This document shows, piece by piece, positions 8,405 to 17,942 of a DNA stretch of 64,000 bases; position 1 is the first letter of the stretch; the number at the start of each line of letters is the position of its first letter. The notes under the pieces were generated by a model, which was not told the DNA's origin, made no database searches, and saw only the letters and a list, made by a program, of their open reading frames with translations. The stretch spans positions 1 to 64,000 of the forward strand of contig NZ_FLLQ01000013.1 in assembly GCF_900088415.1 (NCBI RefSeq), written 5' to 3'. This stretch comes from Vibrio mediterranei. GTDB lineage: Bacteria > Pseudomonadota > Gammaproteobacteria > Enterobacterales > Vibrionaceae. A program made the translations under genes and the position numbers.

Positions 8405-9511
8405 TTACAGCATCGGTGTCTCAGCCGGTGGTACTGTCGCATCGCTTTCTACCACTTTGACCTTAACGTCGTTACTTAGGCGAACTTGACCAGATGTTAC
8501 GATAACATCATCTGCTTTCACGCCCTCTAGAATATGAGCGATATCGCCTGTGCGTTCACCCACTTTAACTACTTGCTGCTTAACACGTTTCACACCATCA
8601 ACATCTTCAACGATATAAACATTGTCGCCATATAGGGTGAATGTAATCGCTGTTTGTGGAAGTGTTACTTGATTCTCAAGTTTAGGTAGGATGATATTTG
8701 CACGTGCAAACATACCACTACGCAGCTTACCGTCGTTGTTTGGAATGTCTGCTTGAACTTGAATCAGACCACTTTGGATGCTCACAGCAGGTTCAATCGC
8801 ACTGATAGAGCCTTTAAATGCTTGATTTGGATACGCATCAACGAAGATGTCTACATCTTGACCAATAGAAATACGAGAGAAGTCAGTTTGTGGAACCGTA
8901 AAGCGCAGTTTCATCAGGCTAGTATCTTCTAAGCGTACGATATGATCGCTTGGTTGAAGGTATTGACCCAAGAACACGTTACGAATACCAACAACACCAC
9001 CAAACGGTGCTTTGATTTCACGACGATCAATTTGAGCTTTCAAGCTTTCGATATCCGCAGATAGAGAGAAATAACTAGCTTCTGCTTCATCATAAGATTC
9101 TTTTGAAATTGAACCTTTCTTATAAAGACCTTGGTAGCGCTTGTACTTTGCTTTTGCTGCAGGAAGGCGAGCTTCTGAGCTTTTAAGGTTGGCTTTCTCT
9201 ACATCAGAATCAAGAGAAACAAGGAGTTGACCTTTTTCTACTTGAGAACCTGACGCGAATGAGATATTGCTGATAACGCCACTGGTTTCAGAAGTTAACG
9301 TCACACCTTGGTTTGGTTCCACAAAACCAATAGCTTCGATAACCGGCACCCAATCAACAGGTTTCACGGTTGTTACGGTGACTGGAAACTCAGGCTCCGG
9401 GCGGTTTGCTAAATATTCAGCGATTTTCTGTTGCTTAAACAGATTGAAACCTATCACGCTGCCAAATAGCAGAACGGCGATAAGTAGCATGAAAAATGTC
9501 CACTTTTTCAT
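8405..9511 (-). CDS. vexA: RND efflux periplasmic adaptor (VexA-type)
   Basis: A 368-residue membrane-fusion protein. One N-terminal membrane anchor (WTFFMLLIAVLLFGSVIGF) is followed by a split biotinyl-lipoyl domain (VTLTSETSGVISNISF and EIKAPFGGVVGIRNV). A short helical hairpin of about 100-165 and beta-barrel and membrane-proximal domains complete the fold. There is no lipobox cysteine, so it is anchored by the helix rather than by lipid. It lies 18 bp after the TetR gene and 11 bp before the permease, in one operon, and links the permease to an outer-membrane TolC. Confidence 0.9.
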   Translation of the reverse strand: MKKWTFFMLLIAVLLFGSVIGFNLFKQQKIAEYLANRPEPEFPVTVTTVKPVDWVPVIEAIGFVEPNQGVTLTSETSGVISNISFASGSQVEKGQLLVSLDSDVEKANLKSSEARLPAAKAKYKRYQGLYKKGSISKESYDEAEASYFSLSADIESLKAQIDRREIKAPFGGVVGIRNVFLGQYLQPSDHIVRLEDTSLMKLRFTVPQTDFSRISIGQDVDIFVDAYPNQAFKGSISAIEPAVSIQSGLIQVQADIPNNDGKLRSGMFARANIILPKLENQVTLPQTAITFTLYGDNVYIVEDVDGVKRVKQQVVKVGERTGDIAHILEGVKADDVIVTSGQVRLSNDVKVKVVESDATVPPAETPML

Positions 9512-9529
9512 TCTAACGAGAACTCCACA

Positions 9530-10117
9530 TTAGTGTTTTATTATTGCATCCCAACTGGCTTCGATAGCTGCATCTAGCGCATCGTCATCCAGTTGATATA
9601 GACCCAGAGCATGCTTACGTGCAAGCGATACACTTGCTTCTAAGCTTAGTCCAGATAGGATTTCATTATCGAGGTTTTTAAAAACCCCTTGTTTCTTTCC
9701 TTCTGTGAATAGGTTGTCAACTTGGGCAAACATTTTTCGTTCTTGTTCCCTAGTTGTATAACAATTTTTCGAAGGAATAGAGTCATATTGAGCACGAGTT
9801 TTCAACGAATCGATGTTTGAAGCTGCGACGTGCCAGATATTGAGCCACATCTTACGATACTGCTCTTTCAATGGTTGGTCGGCTCCTACACCTGCTTGAA
9901 CGGCTTTGGCCATGCGTGATACCACGTAAAGCCTCAATTCTTCTAACAGATGGTCTTTGTCATCGAAATATCGATATATTGTGCCAGCTGCAACACCGGC
10001 CTCATTGGCCAGTTTCTGCATTGATACGCCTTGAATCCCTTTTTCAGCCACCATTTTTTGTGCCGCTTCGAGGATTTGTAGTCGTTTATCACTGGTATTC
10101 ATAGTCGTCATAGCCAT
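9530..10117 (-). CDS. vexR: TetR-family repressor of the efflux operon (VexR-type)
   Basis: A TetR/AcrR regulator of about 195 residues. The helix-turn-helix is in KGIQGVSMQKLANEAGVAAG followed by TIYRYFDDKDHLLEEL, the classic TetR signature; the rest is a ligand-binding helical domain. It is the first gene of the efflux operon. The frame is open to 10147, but that Met lies on the -10 box of the operon promoter, so translation must start at 10117, 10111 or 10102. None of these has a strong ribosome-binding site, and 10117 is chosen arbitrarily. The 18-bp palindrome at the transcription start implies autorepression of the whole operon, relieved by efflux substrates. Confidence 0.85.
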   Translation of the reverse strand: MAMTTMNTSDKRLQILEAAQKMVAEKGIQGVSMQKLANEAGVAAGTIYRYFDDKDHLLEELRLYVVSRMAKAVQAGVGADQPLKEQYRKMWLNIWHVAASNIDSLKTRAQYDSIPSKNCYTTREQERKMFAQVDNLFTEGKKQGVFKNLDNEILSGLSLEASVSLARKHALGLYQLDDDALDAAIEASWDAIIKH

Positions 10118-10128
10118 CCGATAGATAG

Positions 10129-10146
10129 TGAATGAACGTTCATTCA
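10129..10146. promoter_or_regulatory. 18-bp palindromic operator (TetR/VexR)
   Basis: TGAATGAACGTTCATTCA is a perfect palindrome, typical of TetR operators. It begins at the last base of the proposed -10 element and covers the expected transcription start, so binding would block polymerase. Confidence 0.8.
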
Positions 10147-10176
10147 TTATAAAACAATTGAGGTATATTTACGCAA
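10146..10176 (-). promoter_or_regulatory. Promoter of the efflux operon
   Basis: On the minus strand TTGCGT (10176-10171) and a perfect TATAAT (10151-10146) are separated by 19 bp. Transcription would start near 10139, inside the palindrome, leaving a leader of about 20 bases before the first ATG. Confidence 0.6.
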
Positions 10177-10288
10177 CTTATTTTTAATCACTATTCTATA
10201 AAAGTTAAAAAATCCTACGGAGCGTGGCATTGTCAGCATTAGCAGTCTATTATGTGCGCGTTACAATTCGTGAGTAGTGAGCACACCA

Positions 10289-12307
10289 ATGAAGCTAAAT
10301 CCGCAGCAAGATATGGCGGTAAAATACGTCTCTGGTCCATGTCTGGTTCTTGCCGGTGCCGGGTCGGGCAAAACCCGCGTGATAACTAATAAGATAGCGT
10401 ATCTAGTACAAAGCTGTGGTTATAAAGCGAGAAATATTGCTGCCGTAACGTTTACCAACAAAGCTGCACGTGAAATGAAAGAGCGTGTAGGACAAACCTT
10501 AGGTAAAAATGAATCCAAAGGTCTTATGGTTTCCACCTTTCATACCATGGGACTCAATATAATACGTCGCGAGTATAAGGCGCTTGGGCTCAAAGCTGGT
10601 TTCTCCCTGTTTGATGATCAGGACCAAATGGCGCTACTCAAAGAGTTGACCGAACAACAACTCGATGGTGATAAAGACCTGCTGCGTTCATTGCTTGGCG
10701 CTATTTCTAACTGGAAGAACGACATGCTGACTCCAGAGCAGGTAAAAGGCTCTGCTCGTTCAGAGCAAGAACAGTTATTTGCGCACTGCTATGAAATGTA
10801 TCAAGTACAAATGAAAGCGTATAACGCGCTCGACTTTGATGACTTAATTGCTCTGCCTGTTATTTTGCTAAAAACCAATGAAGAAGTGCGTACTCGTTGG
10901 CAAAAGCGAATTCAGTACCTGCTGGTCGATGAGTACCAAGATACCAACACTAGCCAATACGAATTGGTTAAGTTGCTGGTGGGAGAGCGTGCACGTTTTA
11001 CTGTCGTAGGTGATGATGATCAATCAATCTACTCGTGGCGCGGCGCAAAGCCTCAAAACCTGATTCTCCTGAACAAAGACTTCCCAAGCCTCAAAGTTGT
11101 GATGCTTGAACAGAACTATCGTTCAACCAGTCGTATCTTGCGTGCGGCCAACATCTTGATTGCTAACAACCCGCACGTGTTTGAGAAGTCGTTATTCTCA
11201 GAGATCCCTGACGGTGAAAAGCTCAAAGTACTCAAAGCCAAAAATGAAGATCATGAAGCGGAGCGCGTGACGGGTGAATTAATTGCGCATCGATTCGTGA
11301 ATCGAACTGAATATCGCGATTACGCTATCTTATATAGAGGCAACCACCAATCACGACTTATCGAAAAAGTCTTGATGCAAAACCGTGTGCCTTACAAAAT
11401 TTCCGGCGGTACTTCATTTTTTGGTCGTGCTGAAATCAAAGACATCATGGCCTACCTGAGAGTTTTGGTAAATCCTGATGATGATAATGCTTTCTTACGT
11501 ATCGTTAATACGCCTCGTCGTGAGATTGGTCCTGCTACGTTGGAAAAACTAGGTAGCTACGCCAATATGCGTGGCAAAAGCTTGTTCGAAGCTAGCTTTG
11601 AGTTAGGTTTGGAGCAACACTTATCGGGGCGTGGCTTAGAGAACTTGCGACGATTCACGCAGTGGGTTGTGACTATAGCTGATAACGCAGAGCGCGGTAA
11701 TACAGTTGAAGCTGTGCGTTCATTAGTTCGCGACATCAACTATGAAGATTGGCTCTATGAGACCTCTTCCAGTGCTAAAGCCGCAGAAATGCGCATGAAG
11801 AACGTTTCTGATCTCTACTCATGGATTGTCGCAGATTTAGAGGGCGATAATTATGATAAGGAAGAGAAGTCATTAAAAGAGGTCGTTCAACGGCTCACGC
11901 TTCGAGATATGATGGAGCGCGGAGAAGATGAGGACGACAGTGATGCAGTTCAGCTAATGACACTGCATGCCTCGAAAGGTCTTGAGTTCCCTTATGTTTA
12001 TCTTATTGGTTCTGAGGAAGGTATCCTGCCACATCAAACCAGCATAGATGAAGATAACGTAGAAGAAGAAAGGCGACTAATGTATGTAGGCATTACTCGT
12101 GCCCAAAAAGAACTCACCTTTACTATATGTAAAGAGCGAAGACAGTATGGCGAGCTGATTAAGCCAGAACATAGTCGATTCTTAGATGAATTGCCGTTTG
12201 ATGATGTCGAATGGGAACAAGCAAAAAAAGCGGTGTCTGCAGAAGAACGAATGCAAAAAGGTCAGGCACACATTGCTAATATTCGGGCAATGTTTAATAA
12301 GAAGTAA
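10289..12307 (+). CDS. rep: ATP-dependent DNA helicase Rep
   Basis: A 672-residue superfamily 1A 3'-5' helicase that helps replication forks pass bound proteins. Visible motifs are Walker A GAGSGKTR near residue 25, motif II DEYQDTN, motif [16 protein letters not shown], motif IV EQNYRS, and motifs V/VI ([13 protein letters not shown] and YVGITRAQ). The length equals E. coli Rep (673), and the N terminus [20 protein letters not shown] matches Rep rather than UvrD. A GTG four codons upstream is in frame, but the ATG at 10289 fits the family. It is a single gene converging on the cytochrome gene across a shared terminator. Confidence 0.96.
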   Translation: MKLNPQQDMAVKYVSGPCLVLAGAGSGKTRVITNKIAYLVQSCGYKARNIAAVTFTNKAAREMKERVGQTLGKNESKGLMVSTFHTMGLNIIRREYKALGLKAGFSLFDDQDQMALLKELTEQQLDGDKDLLRSLLGAISNWKNDMLTPEQVKGSARSEQEQLFAHCYEMYQVQMKAYNALDFDDLIALPVILLKTNEEVRTRWQKRIQYLLVDEYQDTNTSQYELVKLLVGERARFTVVGDDDQSIYSWRGAKPQNLILLNKDFPSLKVVMLEQNYRSTSRILRAANILIANNPHVFEKSLFSEIPDGEKLKVLKAKNEDHEAERVTGELIAHRFVNRTEYRDYAILYRGNHQSRLIEKVLMQNRVPYKISGGTSFFGRAEIKDIMAYLRVLVNPDDDNAFLRIVNTPRREIGPATLEKLGSYANMRGKSLFEASFELGLEQHLSGRGLENLRRFTQWVVTIADNAERGNTVEAVRSLVRDINYEDWLYETSSSAKAAEMRMKNVSDLYSWIVADLEGDNYDKEEKSLKEVVQRLTLRDMMERGEDEDDSDAVQLMTLHASKGLEFPYVYLIGSEEGILPHQTSIDEDNVEEERRLMYVGITRAQKELTFTICKERRQYGELIKPEHSRFLDELPFDDVEWEQAKKAVSAEERMQKGQAHIANIRAMFNKK

Positions 12308-12313
12308 AAATAA

Positions 12314-12340
12314 ACAAGGGGGCTGAATCAGCCCCCTTGT
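12314..12340. terminator. Bidirectional terminator between rep and cytochrome c5
   Basis: A perfect stem ACAAGGGGGCTGA/TCAGCCCCCTTGT. The better T run (TTTATTTTTA) is on the minus strand, so it mainly serves the cytochrome gene. Confidence 0.8.
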
Positions 12341-12360
12341 CGATCATTGAGTTCGTGACA

Positions 12361-12774
12361 CTATAGTCCGGCAATCATATGCTCGATAGCATCAACGATT
12401 TCTTGGTCAGAACAGTCCATACAAGAGCCTTTTGCTGGCATCGCGTTGAAGCCATTAATTGCATGGTCTTTAAGAACGTCTTTACCTTGAGCAATTCGAG
12501 GTCCCCAATCAGCAGCGTCACCCGTTTTAGGTGCGCCACTAACGCCAATGGAGTGACAGGCAGTACAGAAGGTGTTGTAAACGGTAGCGCCATCACGTGG
12601 ACCGGTAGGTTCAGCAACCACAGGCTCACTACCTGCTAAGTAAACATCACCCACTGGTTTAATACGCTCTGCGATAGCGTCATATTCTTCTTGGCTCACA
12701 TCCGCTGCGAAAGAGGCAGTAGAAAAAGTTAGTGCAGCGAACAACACTGTTAAGATTCGACGAGACATATCCAT
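12361..12774 (-). CDS. Cytochrome c5-family protein
   Basis: About 137 residues with a Sec signal peptide (RRILTVLFAALTFSTASFA) and one class I c-type heme site, CTACH. The axial Met is probably in FNAMPAKG. The extra pair CMDC near the C terminus is the structural disulfide typical of cytochrome c5. It acts as a periplasmic electron carrier, probably towards cbb3-type oxidase or other reductases. The frame is open 17 codons further upstream; the start at 12774 has AAGTGAG five bases before it, and a second Met two codons later is also possible. Confidence 0.85.
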   Translation of the reverse strand: MDMSRRILTVLFAALTFSTASFAADVSQEEYDAIAERIKPVGDVYLAGSEPVVAEPTGPRDGATVYNTFCTACHSIGVSGAPKTGDAADWGPRIAQGKDVLKDHAINGFNAMPAKGSCMDCSDQEIVDAIEHMIAGL

Positions 12775-13019
12775 TAAACTCACTTTACTATCCAACAAGG
12801 TAGCAAGTCGGTGCTTGCTATTCATTTATACGATTTATTCTGCTTGCTGACTTAACGACTGTTAAATCAATGTAAACATTGGGTGATTATATCCTGTTAA
12901 CTTGTTGCAATAAACCACAACTTTTCAGCTTCACGGGGTGAATCACATCGTAAAGCCACTATTTATTGCTTCAAAGTGCTGAAAAAGACAACAAACGAGA
13001 AAAAAAGTTGAAAAAGTAC

Positions 13020-13048
13020 TTTACGACATAGTGTGATATACGTATTAT
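13020..13048 (+). promoter_or_regulatory. tRNA operon promoter
   Basis: TTTACG (13020-13025) and TATTAT (13043-13048) are separated by 17 bp and followed by the GC-rich stretch CCCATCCGCCG. A GC-rich discriminator is the mark of stringently controlled stable-RNA promoters. The start would lie near 13055, shortly before tRNA-Arg. Confidence 0.6.
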
Positions 13049-13069
13049 TCCCATCCGCCGATAGGGCAT

Positions 13070-13146
<77 letters not shown>

Positions 13147-13175
13147 TCCGGATAAAATATTGGCAAAACATAATG

Positions 13176-13251
13176 GTGGCTATAGCTCAGTTGGTAGAGC
13201 CCTGGATTGTGATTCCGGTGGTCGCGAGTTCGAATCTCGTTAGCCACCCCA
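13176..13251 (+). tRNA. tRNA-His (GTG), copy 1
   Basis: A 76-base cloverleaf with anticodon GTG (TTGTGAT) and encoded CCA. The extra G-1 of tRNA-His corresponds to the G at 13175, pairing with the C before CCA. It is identical in sequence to copy 2 at 13441. Confidence 0.97.
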
Positions 13252-13319
13252 TTATTTTGGTGACTTCGGTTTCCAGTTTTGATTTAATCGAAACGAAAAC
13301 GTTCTGAAAAGAACATTGT

Positions 13320-13396
<77 letters not shown>

Positions 13397-13440
13397 CTAT
13401 TTCAGTTATCGTTATAAACGGTAACAAAACAAAATTTGTG

Positions 13441-13516
13441 GTGGCTATAGCTCAGTTGGTAGAGCCCTGGATTGTGATTCCGGTGGTCGCGAGTTCGAAT
13501 CTCGTTAGCCACCCCA
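13441..13516 (+). tRNA. tRNA-His (GTG), copy 2
   Basis: The 76 bases repeat the sequence at 13176-13251 exactly, again preceded by the G that supplies G-1 (13440). It is part of a tandem duplication of a His-Pro tRNA unit. Confidence 0.97.
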
Positions 13517-13571
13517 TTTATTTTGGTAGCATTTGCTCCCCTTTACGAGTTAACTCGTAATAAAACATCGT

Positions 13572-13648
<77 letters not shown>

Positions 13649-13656
13649 CCATTTAA

Positions 13657-13685
13657 AAGCCTCGTCGAAAGACGAGGCTTTTTTT
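13657..13685 (+). terminator. tRNA operon terminator
   Basis: A perfect 10-bp stem AAGCCTCGTC/GACGAGGCTT with loop GAAA is followed by a T run. Its stem shares AAGCCTCGT with the tRNA-Asp terminator at 282. The following 240 bases up to 13924 show no gene. Confidence 0.92.
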
Positions 13686-13924
13686 CGTCTGAAATCTGGT
13701 TTATTGAACCGAAAGTTGGATGACAATGCGCAATAAGCTTTCGTCTTTAGTAGCTTTGTTTGTTAAATATCTAGCTCAAGTAAGTCTTGTCATGTGATGA
13801 CGCTTTTTGCATTTTGGGATGGAGATAAATAGAGTGAAAGGTAAAGGCAGCAAAGAGAAAGTTTGATGCTAAGTTGGAGTGGGCAAGTTGCATCCTTGCA
13901 AACTTGGTTAAGTTGTAGAGAGAA

Positions 13925-14488
13925 TTAGAATTTGTAAGCTAGACCTAGGTTGATAGAGTGCGCATCAAACTGTTTGTGGTTAGACAGTTTCATTAGCTCT
14001 AAGTTTGCGCCTAGTGAGTTGGTAAAGTTGTATTGAGCTCCAACACCGTATGAGAAGGAATTGATGGTCTTTTTGTTGTCATTTCCTTTATAACCAGCTT
14101 GTTTTAGGCGGATATTATTTACACCGGCCAAACCGTATAGCTCAATGCTATCTGAGACGTTGAACTTAACTTTGCCGTAAAGAGCCGTTTGATGGTCAAC
14201 GGCCAAACCTTGACTATTCTTTTCTATCTTGCCACTGTCGCGACTGTGACGCATTTCCGCCCCAAACATCGAGTTAAAGTCGTAACCCGCTTTAAGACCT
14301 AGAGAGCGAAAGTTACTTTTTACTGATGTTTCAGTCTTTGAATTTACTACATTGTCAGTGTTCTTAGCTGACATCGCACCTAGATAGGTCCCCAGATAAA
14401 AACCAGAATCGCTTGTGGCTAAAGCTGGAGCTGAAACTGCGCCCATTAAAGCTAGCAAAGTAGCGGTTTTCAAAGTTGCTTTTTTCAT
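13925..14488 (-). CDS. Outer-membrane beta-barrel (OmpA-like barrel) protein
   Basis: A 187-residue protein with a clear signal peptide (MKKATLKTATLLALMGAVSA, then PALA). Its alternating amphipathic strands end in the aromatic residue of LAYKF, as outer-membrane barrels do. Strand-like segments FYLGTYLGAM, FRSLGLKAGYDF, ELYGLAGVN and INLGLAYKF suggest an eight-stranded barrel. There is no OmpA peptidoglycan-binding domain. Its function (small channel, adhesin or accessory factor) cannot be inferred. It is a single gene with its own upstream region. Confidence 0.75.
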   Translation of the reverse strand: MKKATLKTATLLALMGAVSAPALATSDSGFYLGTYLGAMSAKNTDNVVNSKTETSVKSNFRSLGLKAGYDFNSMFGAEMRHSRDSGKIEKNSQGLAVDHQTALYGKVKFNVSDSIELYGLAGVNNIRLKQAGYKGNDNKKTINSFSYGVGAQYNFTNSLGANLELMKLSNHKQFDAHSINLGLAYKF

Positions 14489-14606
14489 ATTTTCCTCGTT
14501 TTAAAGTTTGGTCTTTTGACCTTATTGTGTGTTTCGAAGCGCATAGTAATCAGGAGCGCGTTTTTGTAAAAATCAGACTCTGTCGATGTTTATGACAGAG
14601 GCGACG

Positions 14607-15461
14607 CTAGTGCGAGACGTGCTGACGAAGAACGTTATAGAGCACTTCTCGTATTCCATTAGCACAGTGTGAATCGCGGTAGCCAAGGCCAAACTTACTT
14701 CGCTGAATGGCTTCGCGGTGATTGATGATGACGAGCTCATTGTTGTTCAACTCATGTTTAATCGAGTCTTGATCGATACAGATCCATCCAATGCCATCTT
14801 TGGCGAGTTGTCTTGCGGTTGCCACGTTGTTGACCGACATGGTGTCGAACTTGTAGCTACCCCATAAAGATTCATTTTGCTGCGTAATAGCTATAGCCAA
14901 ATGCTGACTGAGCTGTTCTGTAGAGACTTCATCGAGTTGGGCGATAGAATGTTGAGGCGCGCAGACTGAAACGAATTGGCGCTGTGTGACATTCATAAAC
15001 TCCCAGTGACCAATCCCGCTATAGGGATAGTGACTAATAATAAAGTCGTAATCAGATGACGCGATGAGGTCATCACAAGGCGAAAATTCAATCTGTAGAT
15101 CCATTTCAGCATCAATGTCGCGCAGCTGGTGGATAAGATGAGAAACAATTTTCGGGTCGATAAATGTCGTGATCCCAAGTCGGATGCAGCCTGCGCCTGA
15201 ACCGTTTATTTTCTCGACGTGAGACGCTAACTTTTCAGACAGCAGTAGAATGGATGATGCTTTATCCAAGAGCGCTTGACCTTGTTCTGTTAACACGGGT
15301 TTGTGCCCAGCACGATCAAACAGCTCGATCCCCCAATCCAACTCAAGATTGGCGATCCATTGACTTACTTGGACCCGACCTTTGTTCATCGCTTTTGCAG
15401 CAGCGGAAATGGAGCCGAGCTCGGTAGTAATAACAAACGCTTTGATGGCATTGATATTCAT
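14607..15461 (-). CDS. LysR-family regulator (first of three)
   Basis: A 284-residue LysR-type regulator. The N-terminal helix-turn-helix contains SISAAAKAMNKGRVQVSQWI, followed by a substrate-binding domain. The chosen start, MNINAIKAFV at 15461, has GAGGTTCTT just before it; the frame is open 16 codons further upstream. It is transcribed away from two further LysR genes whose first start codon is only 160 bp away, so the shared intergenic region may carry operators for all three. Effector and targets are unknown. Confidence 0.85.
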   Translation of the reverse strand: MNINAIKAFVITTELGSISAAAKAMNKGRVQVSQWIANLELDWGIELFDRAGHKPVLTEQGQALLDKASSILLLSEKLASHVEKINGSGAGCIRLGITTFIDPKIVSHLIHQLRDIDAEMDLQIEFSPCDDLIASSDYDFIISHYPYSGIGHWEFMNVTQRQFVSVCAPQHSIAQLDEVSTEQLSQHLAIAITQQNESLWGSYKFDTMSVNNVATARQLAKDGIGWICIDQDSIKHELNNNELVIINHREAIQRSKFGLGYRDSHCANGIREVLYNVLRQHVSH

Positions 15462-15620
15462 AAGAACCTCATATAGACATTGGGTGAATGTGCTTGTCTT
15501 ATCCCGCATTCCCTACATGATGTTGCAAGCCCAAATCAGTGCTTTCCCTAAAACGTGAGGCCATGTTAAATATCTTTGATAAACTAATATCTAGATCTAA
15601 TGGTTTAAAAAGGTTATCAC

Positions 15621-16511
15621 TTGGCATCAATTGAGCAGTTAGAGAGCTTTGTCGCTGTTGCGAAAACAGGATCGGTGGTAGCGGCGGCTGAAAAGCTTGG
15701 CAAGACTCACGGCCCGGTAAGTCTGGCGATACAGAATTTGGAAAGCCGCTGGGGTGAGTTGTTTGTGGTTGGCACGGGCAAGAAACAGTTGTCGGAAAAA
15801 GGGGAGGCGATACTTCCTTGGGCAGAGGCTGTGATTGCTAGTTACTACGAGCTAAGAAACGCAGTGGCCGTTGAGTCACCAACACAGATTACACTCGGTG
15901 TTGATATCGCTTTACCCCGAGTCTGGCAACAAGAAATCTTGGCTTCTATCATCGATTTGGATATCAGTATTAGTGTCAATTGCTTGCCTAGTGATGAATT
16001 GATTGCCGCCTTTAATGCCCAGCGCCTAGATTGGATAGTGACACTGGTTGATTTACCTTGGCCCGAAACACCAAACTTTTTTTCACTTGGTACTGTGGAT
16101 AGTTACTTGATAACCAGTAGTGAAGAGTTGTTAGAATCCAGCAACCAGTCGCCAATCGTTTTCGACAGTGGCCACCTTCTGACACTGCCTCAACTCTCTC
16201 TTTCTCATGCTAAGCGAACTTCTGCTCCAATATACAAGCGCTTCGATTTCCCTTGTCCTTGGCAAATTCGAGTCACCGATCATCAACAAATAGCTGCCAT
16301 TCTTTCGGAGTTACCGAGTCATACGTCTGCGGTATACAACAATATTGATCTAACAGACACTATGAAAATCGTAACAGAACCGCACCTTAAAGCGACTTGG
16401 GGAGTGTCGGTTTTCTGGGGAGAGCATTTAACAGGGAGTCAAGTGTTGCAATGTTTGACAGACTGGGCGATGAGTAAGTCAATGAGAGGTAGACAACAGG
16501 ATGACTCTTGA
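15621..16511 (+). CDS. LysR-family regulator (second of three), TTG start
   Basis: A 296-residue LysR-type protein. The helix-turn-helix region has GSVVAAAEKLGKTHGPVSLA, followed by a divergent effector-binding domain. The only plausible start is TTG at 15621, with AAAAGG eight bases upstream, giving MASIEQLESF. It overlaps the next LysR gene by 11 bases, so the pair is probably translationally coupled and made in a fixed ratio. The target is unknown; downstream genes in the same direction encode an exported protein and an amidinotransferase-like enzyme. Confidence 0.82.
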   Translation: MASIEQLESFVAVAKTGSVVAAAEKLGKTHGPVSLAIQNLESRWGELFVVGTGKKQLSEKGEAILPWAEAVIASYYELRNAVAVESPTQITLGVDIALPRVWQQEILASIIDLDISISVNCLPSDELIAAFNAQRLDWIVTLVDLPWPETPNFFSLGTVDSYLITSSEELLESSNQSPIVFDSGHLLTLPQLSLSHAKRTSAPIYKRFDFPCPWQIRVTDHQQIAAILSELPSHTSAVYNNIDLTDTMKIVTEPHLKATWGVSVFWGEHLTGSQVLQCLTDWAMSKSMRGRQQDDS

Positions 16512-17328
16512 CCAAATCAAAACTTTTGTTGCTATTGCTCATCATGGCAGCGTGAGAAAAGCGGCACGAGCACTTGGCAAAAGTCAGCCAGCGCTTACGG
16601 CAACAGTGAGTCGCTTGGAAGCTTCTCTTGGTTGCGAGCTGTTTATTAAAGGTACTCGGCCACTCAAACTCTCTTCTTTTGGTCTGAGGTTTTTACCGCG
16701 AGCAATGGAGTTTGATGATGTGCTGACCCTGACTCACACCTTCTCTAGCAAAGAGAATGTCAAAAGTCTGCGGGTTTGTTTTGATTACGGCATCGCTCTG
16801 GATGAAGTGAATCAGCTCTCTCAGCTCATCATCGCTGACAATTCGCTTCGAAGCATAGATTTGTTTCGCACTGATACAGCAACCATTCATCAGTTACTGA
16901 TAAAACAGCAATGTGACTTAGCGTTGACTCAACCGTTATCGCATTTACCTCCCTTTCTTGAAGCTCAACACTTAGGAGAGCGCGAGTTTGTCGAGGTACA
17001 AGCACCATTACAGGCAGGCAAACAGCATAGGATGATGTCTGTTCACAATGAAAGCGGACAGTCGTTGTGGGCTAACGGTACACAACAATACAAAGACCTT
17101 ATTTCATTTAACCGACCGGCCGATATGCTTGAAGCCTTGATAAATTTTTATGGCAAAGGCTGGCTACCAAAAGGTGAGGTAATTATGGCTTTGAGCGAAG
17201 GCAAGGTAGAACTGACGGAAAAACCAAGCTATCAACGGCGCTTTAGCTTGGTCTGGCAGCAACAATTAAAGGCAGAAGCTAAGTTGGTTAATCGCCTAGC
17301 TCGTCATAGTCAGCTGAACAGAAGCTAG
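16501..17328 (+). CDS. LysR-family regulator (third of three)
   Basis: A 275-residue LysR-type protein starting MTLDQIKTFVAIAHHGSV. The helix-turn-helix is in RKAARALGKSQPALTATVSR. It is somewhat shorter than typical (290-310), and the C-terminal effector domain is the abbreviated part. The start codon lies inside the end of the preceding LysR gene, with AGACAACAGG as its ribosome-binding region. The three tandem/divergent regulators have recognisably related N termini but diverged effector domains, so ancestral duplication is possible. Confidence 0.83.
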   Translation: MTLDQIKTFVAIAHHGSVRKAARALGKSQPALTATVSRLEASLGCELFIKGTRPLKLSSFGLRFLPRAMEFDDVLTLTHTFSSKENVKSLRVCFDYGIALDEVNQLSQLIIADNSLRSIDLFRTDTATIHQLLIKQQCDLALTQPLSHLPPFLEAQHLGEREFVEVQAPLQAGKQHRMMSVHNESGQSLWANGTQQYKDLISFNRPADMLEALINFYGKGWLPKGEVIMALSEGKVELTEKPSYQRRFSLVWQQQLKAEAKLVNRLARHSQLNRS

Positions 17329-17432
17329 TTGGTAACCTGTGCTGTATGGATTTACGTTCAGAGTTTAAGTTTCTTGCTGAACTTAACTCGACTACGCTGC
17401 TGTTCCGAAGAAAACGTGTAAAGGTGTTAGAA

Positions 17433-17801
17433 ATGGATTGTTTACGAAAGCTATCCTTCATTTTGGTGTTAATCGCCGCTCCCTCCTTACGTGCAGCAGA
17501 CTATGTCGCTGAATTGCAACTCAATGTTGTGAATGTGTTTAGTGGTGATGTCATCATTGGGTTGCGAGAAAGCAAGTTGATTAAGAAAGACAAGCATACT
17601 CGCGTGTTGCTGGTCAGCGAGTCGTCAGTGGCAAACAATATTGCCGACTTGCATTACACCATTATCGAGCAAAGTAATAGTGAGCCGTTAAATTCGAATC
17701 AACAGCAATTGCCTAGCATGTCGACTTACGTTGGTAGTGAAGCGGGTGTTGAAGTTGAGGGTTTGGTTTCCTATCGAGTGGTGGTCAGGGCGGCGCGTTA
17801 G
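17433..17801 (+). CDS. Small exported protein of unknown function
   Basis: About 122 residues starting MDCLRKLSFILVLIAAPSLR, a good Sec signal peptide, with AAGG upstream. The mature part (about 100 residues) is rich in beta-strand-forming residues (ELQLNVVNVFSGDVIIGL, TRVLLVSESSV, GLVSYRVVVRAAR) and has no cysteines or recognised motif. The frame is open 29 codons further left, but that extension would bury the signal peptide. It lies 104 bp after the LysR pair and 150 bp before the amidinotransferase-like gene, in the same orientation. I do not recognise the family. Confidence 0.6.
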   Translation: MDCLRKLSFILVLIAAPSLRAADYVAELQLNVVNVFSGDVIIGLRESKLIKKDKHTRVLLVSESSVANNIADLHYTIIEQSNSEPLNSNQQQLPSMSTYVGSEAGVEVEGLVSYRVVVRAAR

Positions 17802-17883
17802 CCTCCTGTTCCAATTGTCTTCTTGTATCCTCCCAAAGTGAAAGCCTTTCACTGCGCAGAGTGTTTTTTGCACTTTAACCGAC

Positions 17884-17942
17884 TGGGTTAACCTCAAATT
17901 GTTCATCGGAGAAAGGACTCTCTTTTTCTAACCCATTTGAGG
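17884..17942 (+). promoter_or_regulatory. Candidate RNA pseudoknot or switch masking a ribosome-binding site
   Basis: TGGGTTA (17884-17890) is the exact complement of TAACCCA (17929-17935), and CCTCAAAT (17892-17899) of ATTTGAGG (17935-17942). The second helix covers most of the GAGGAG ribosome-binding site of the next gene. The order a-b-a'-b' means the two helices either form an H-type pseudoknot or exclude one another. No known riboswitch class was recognised. Confidence 0.5.
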
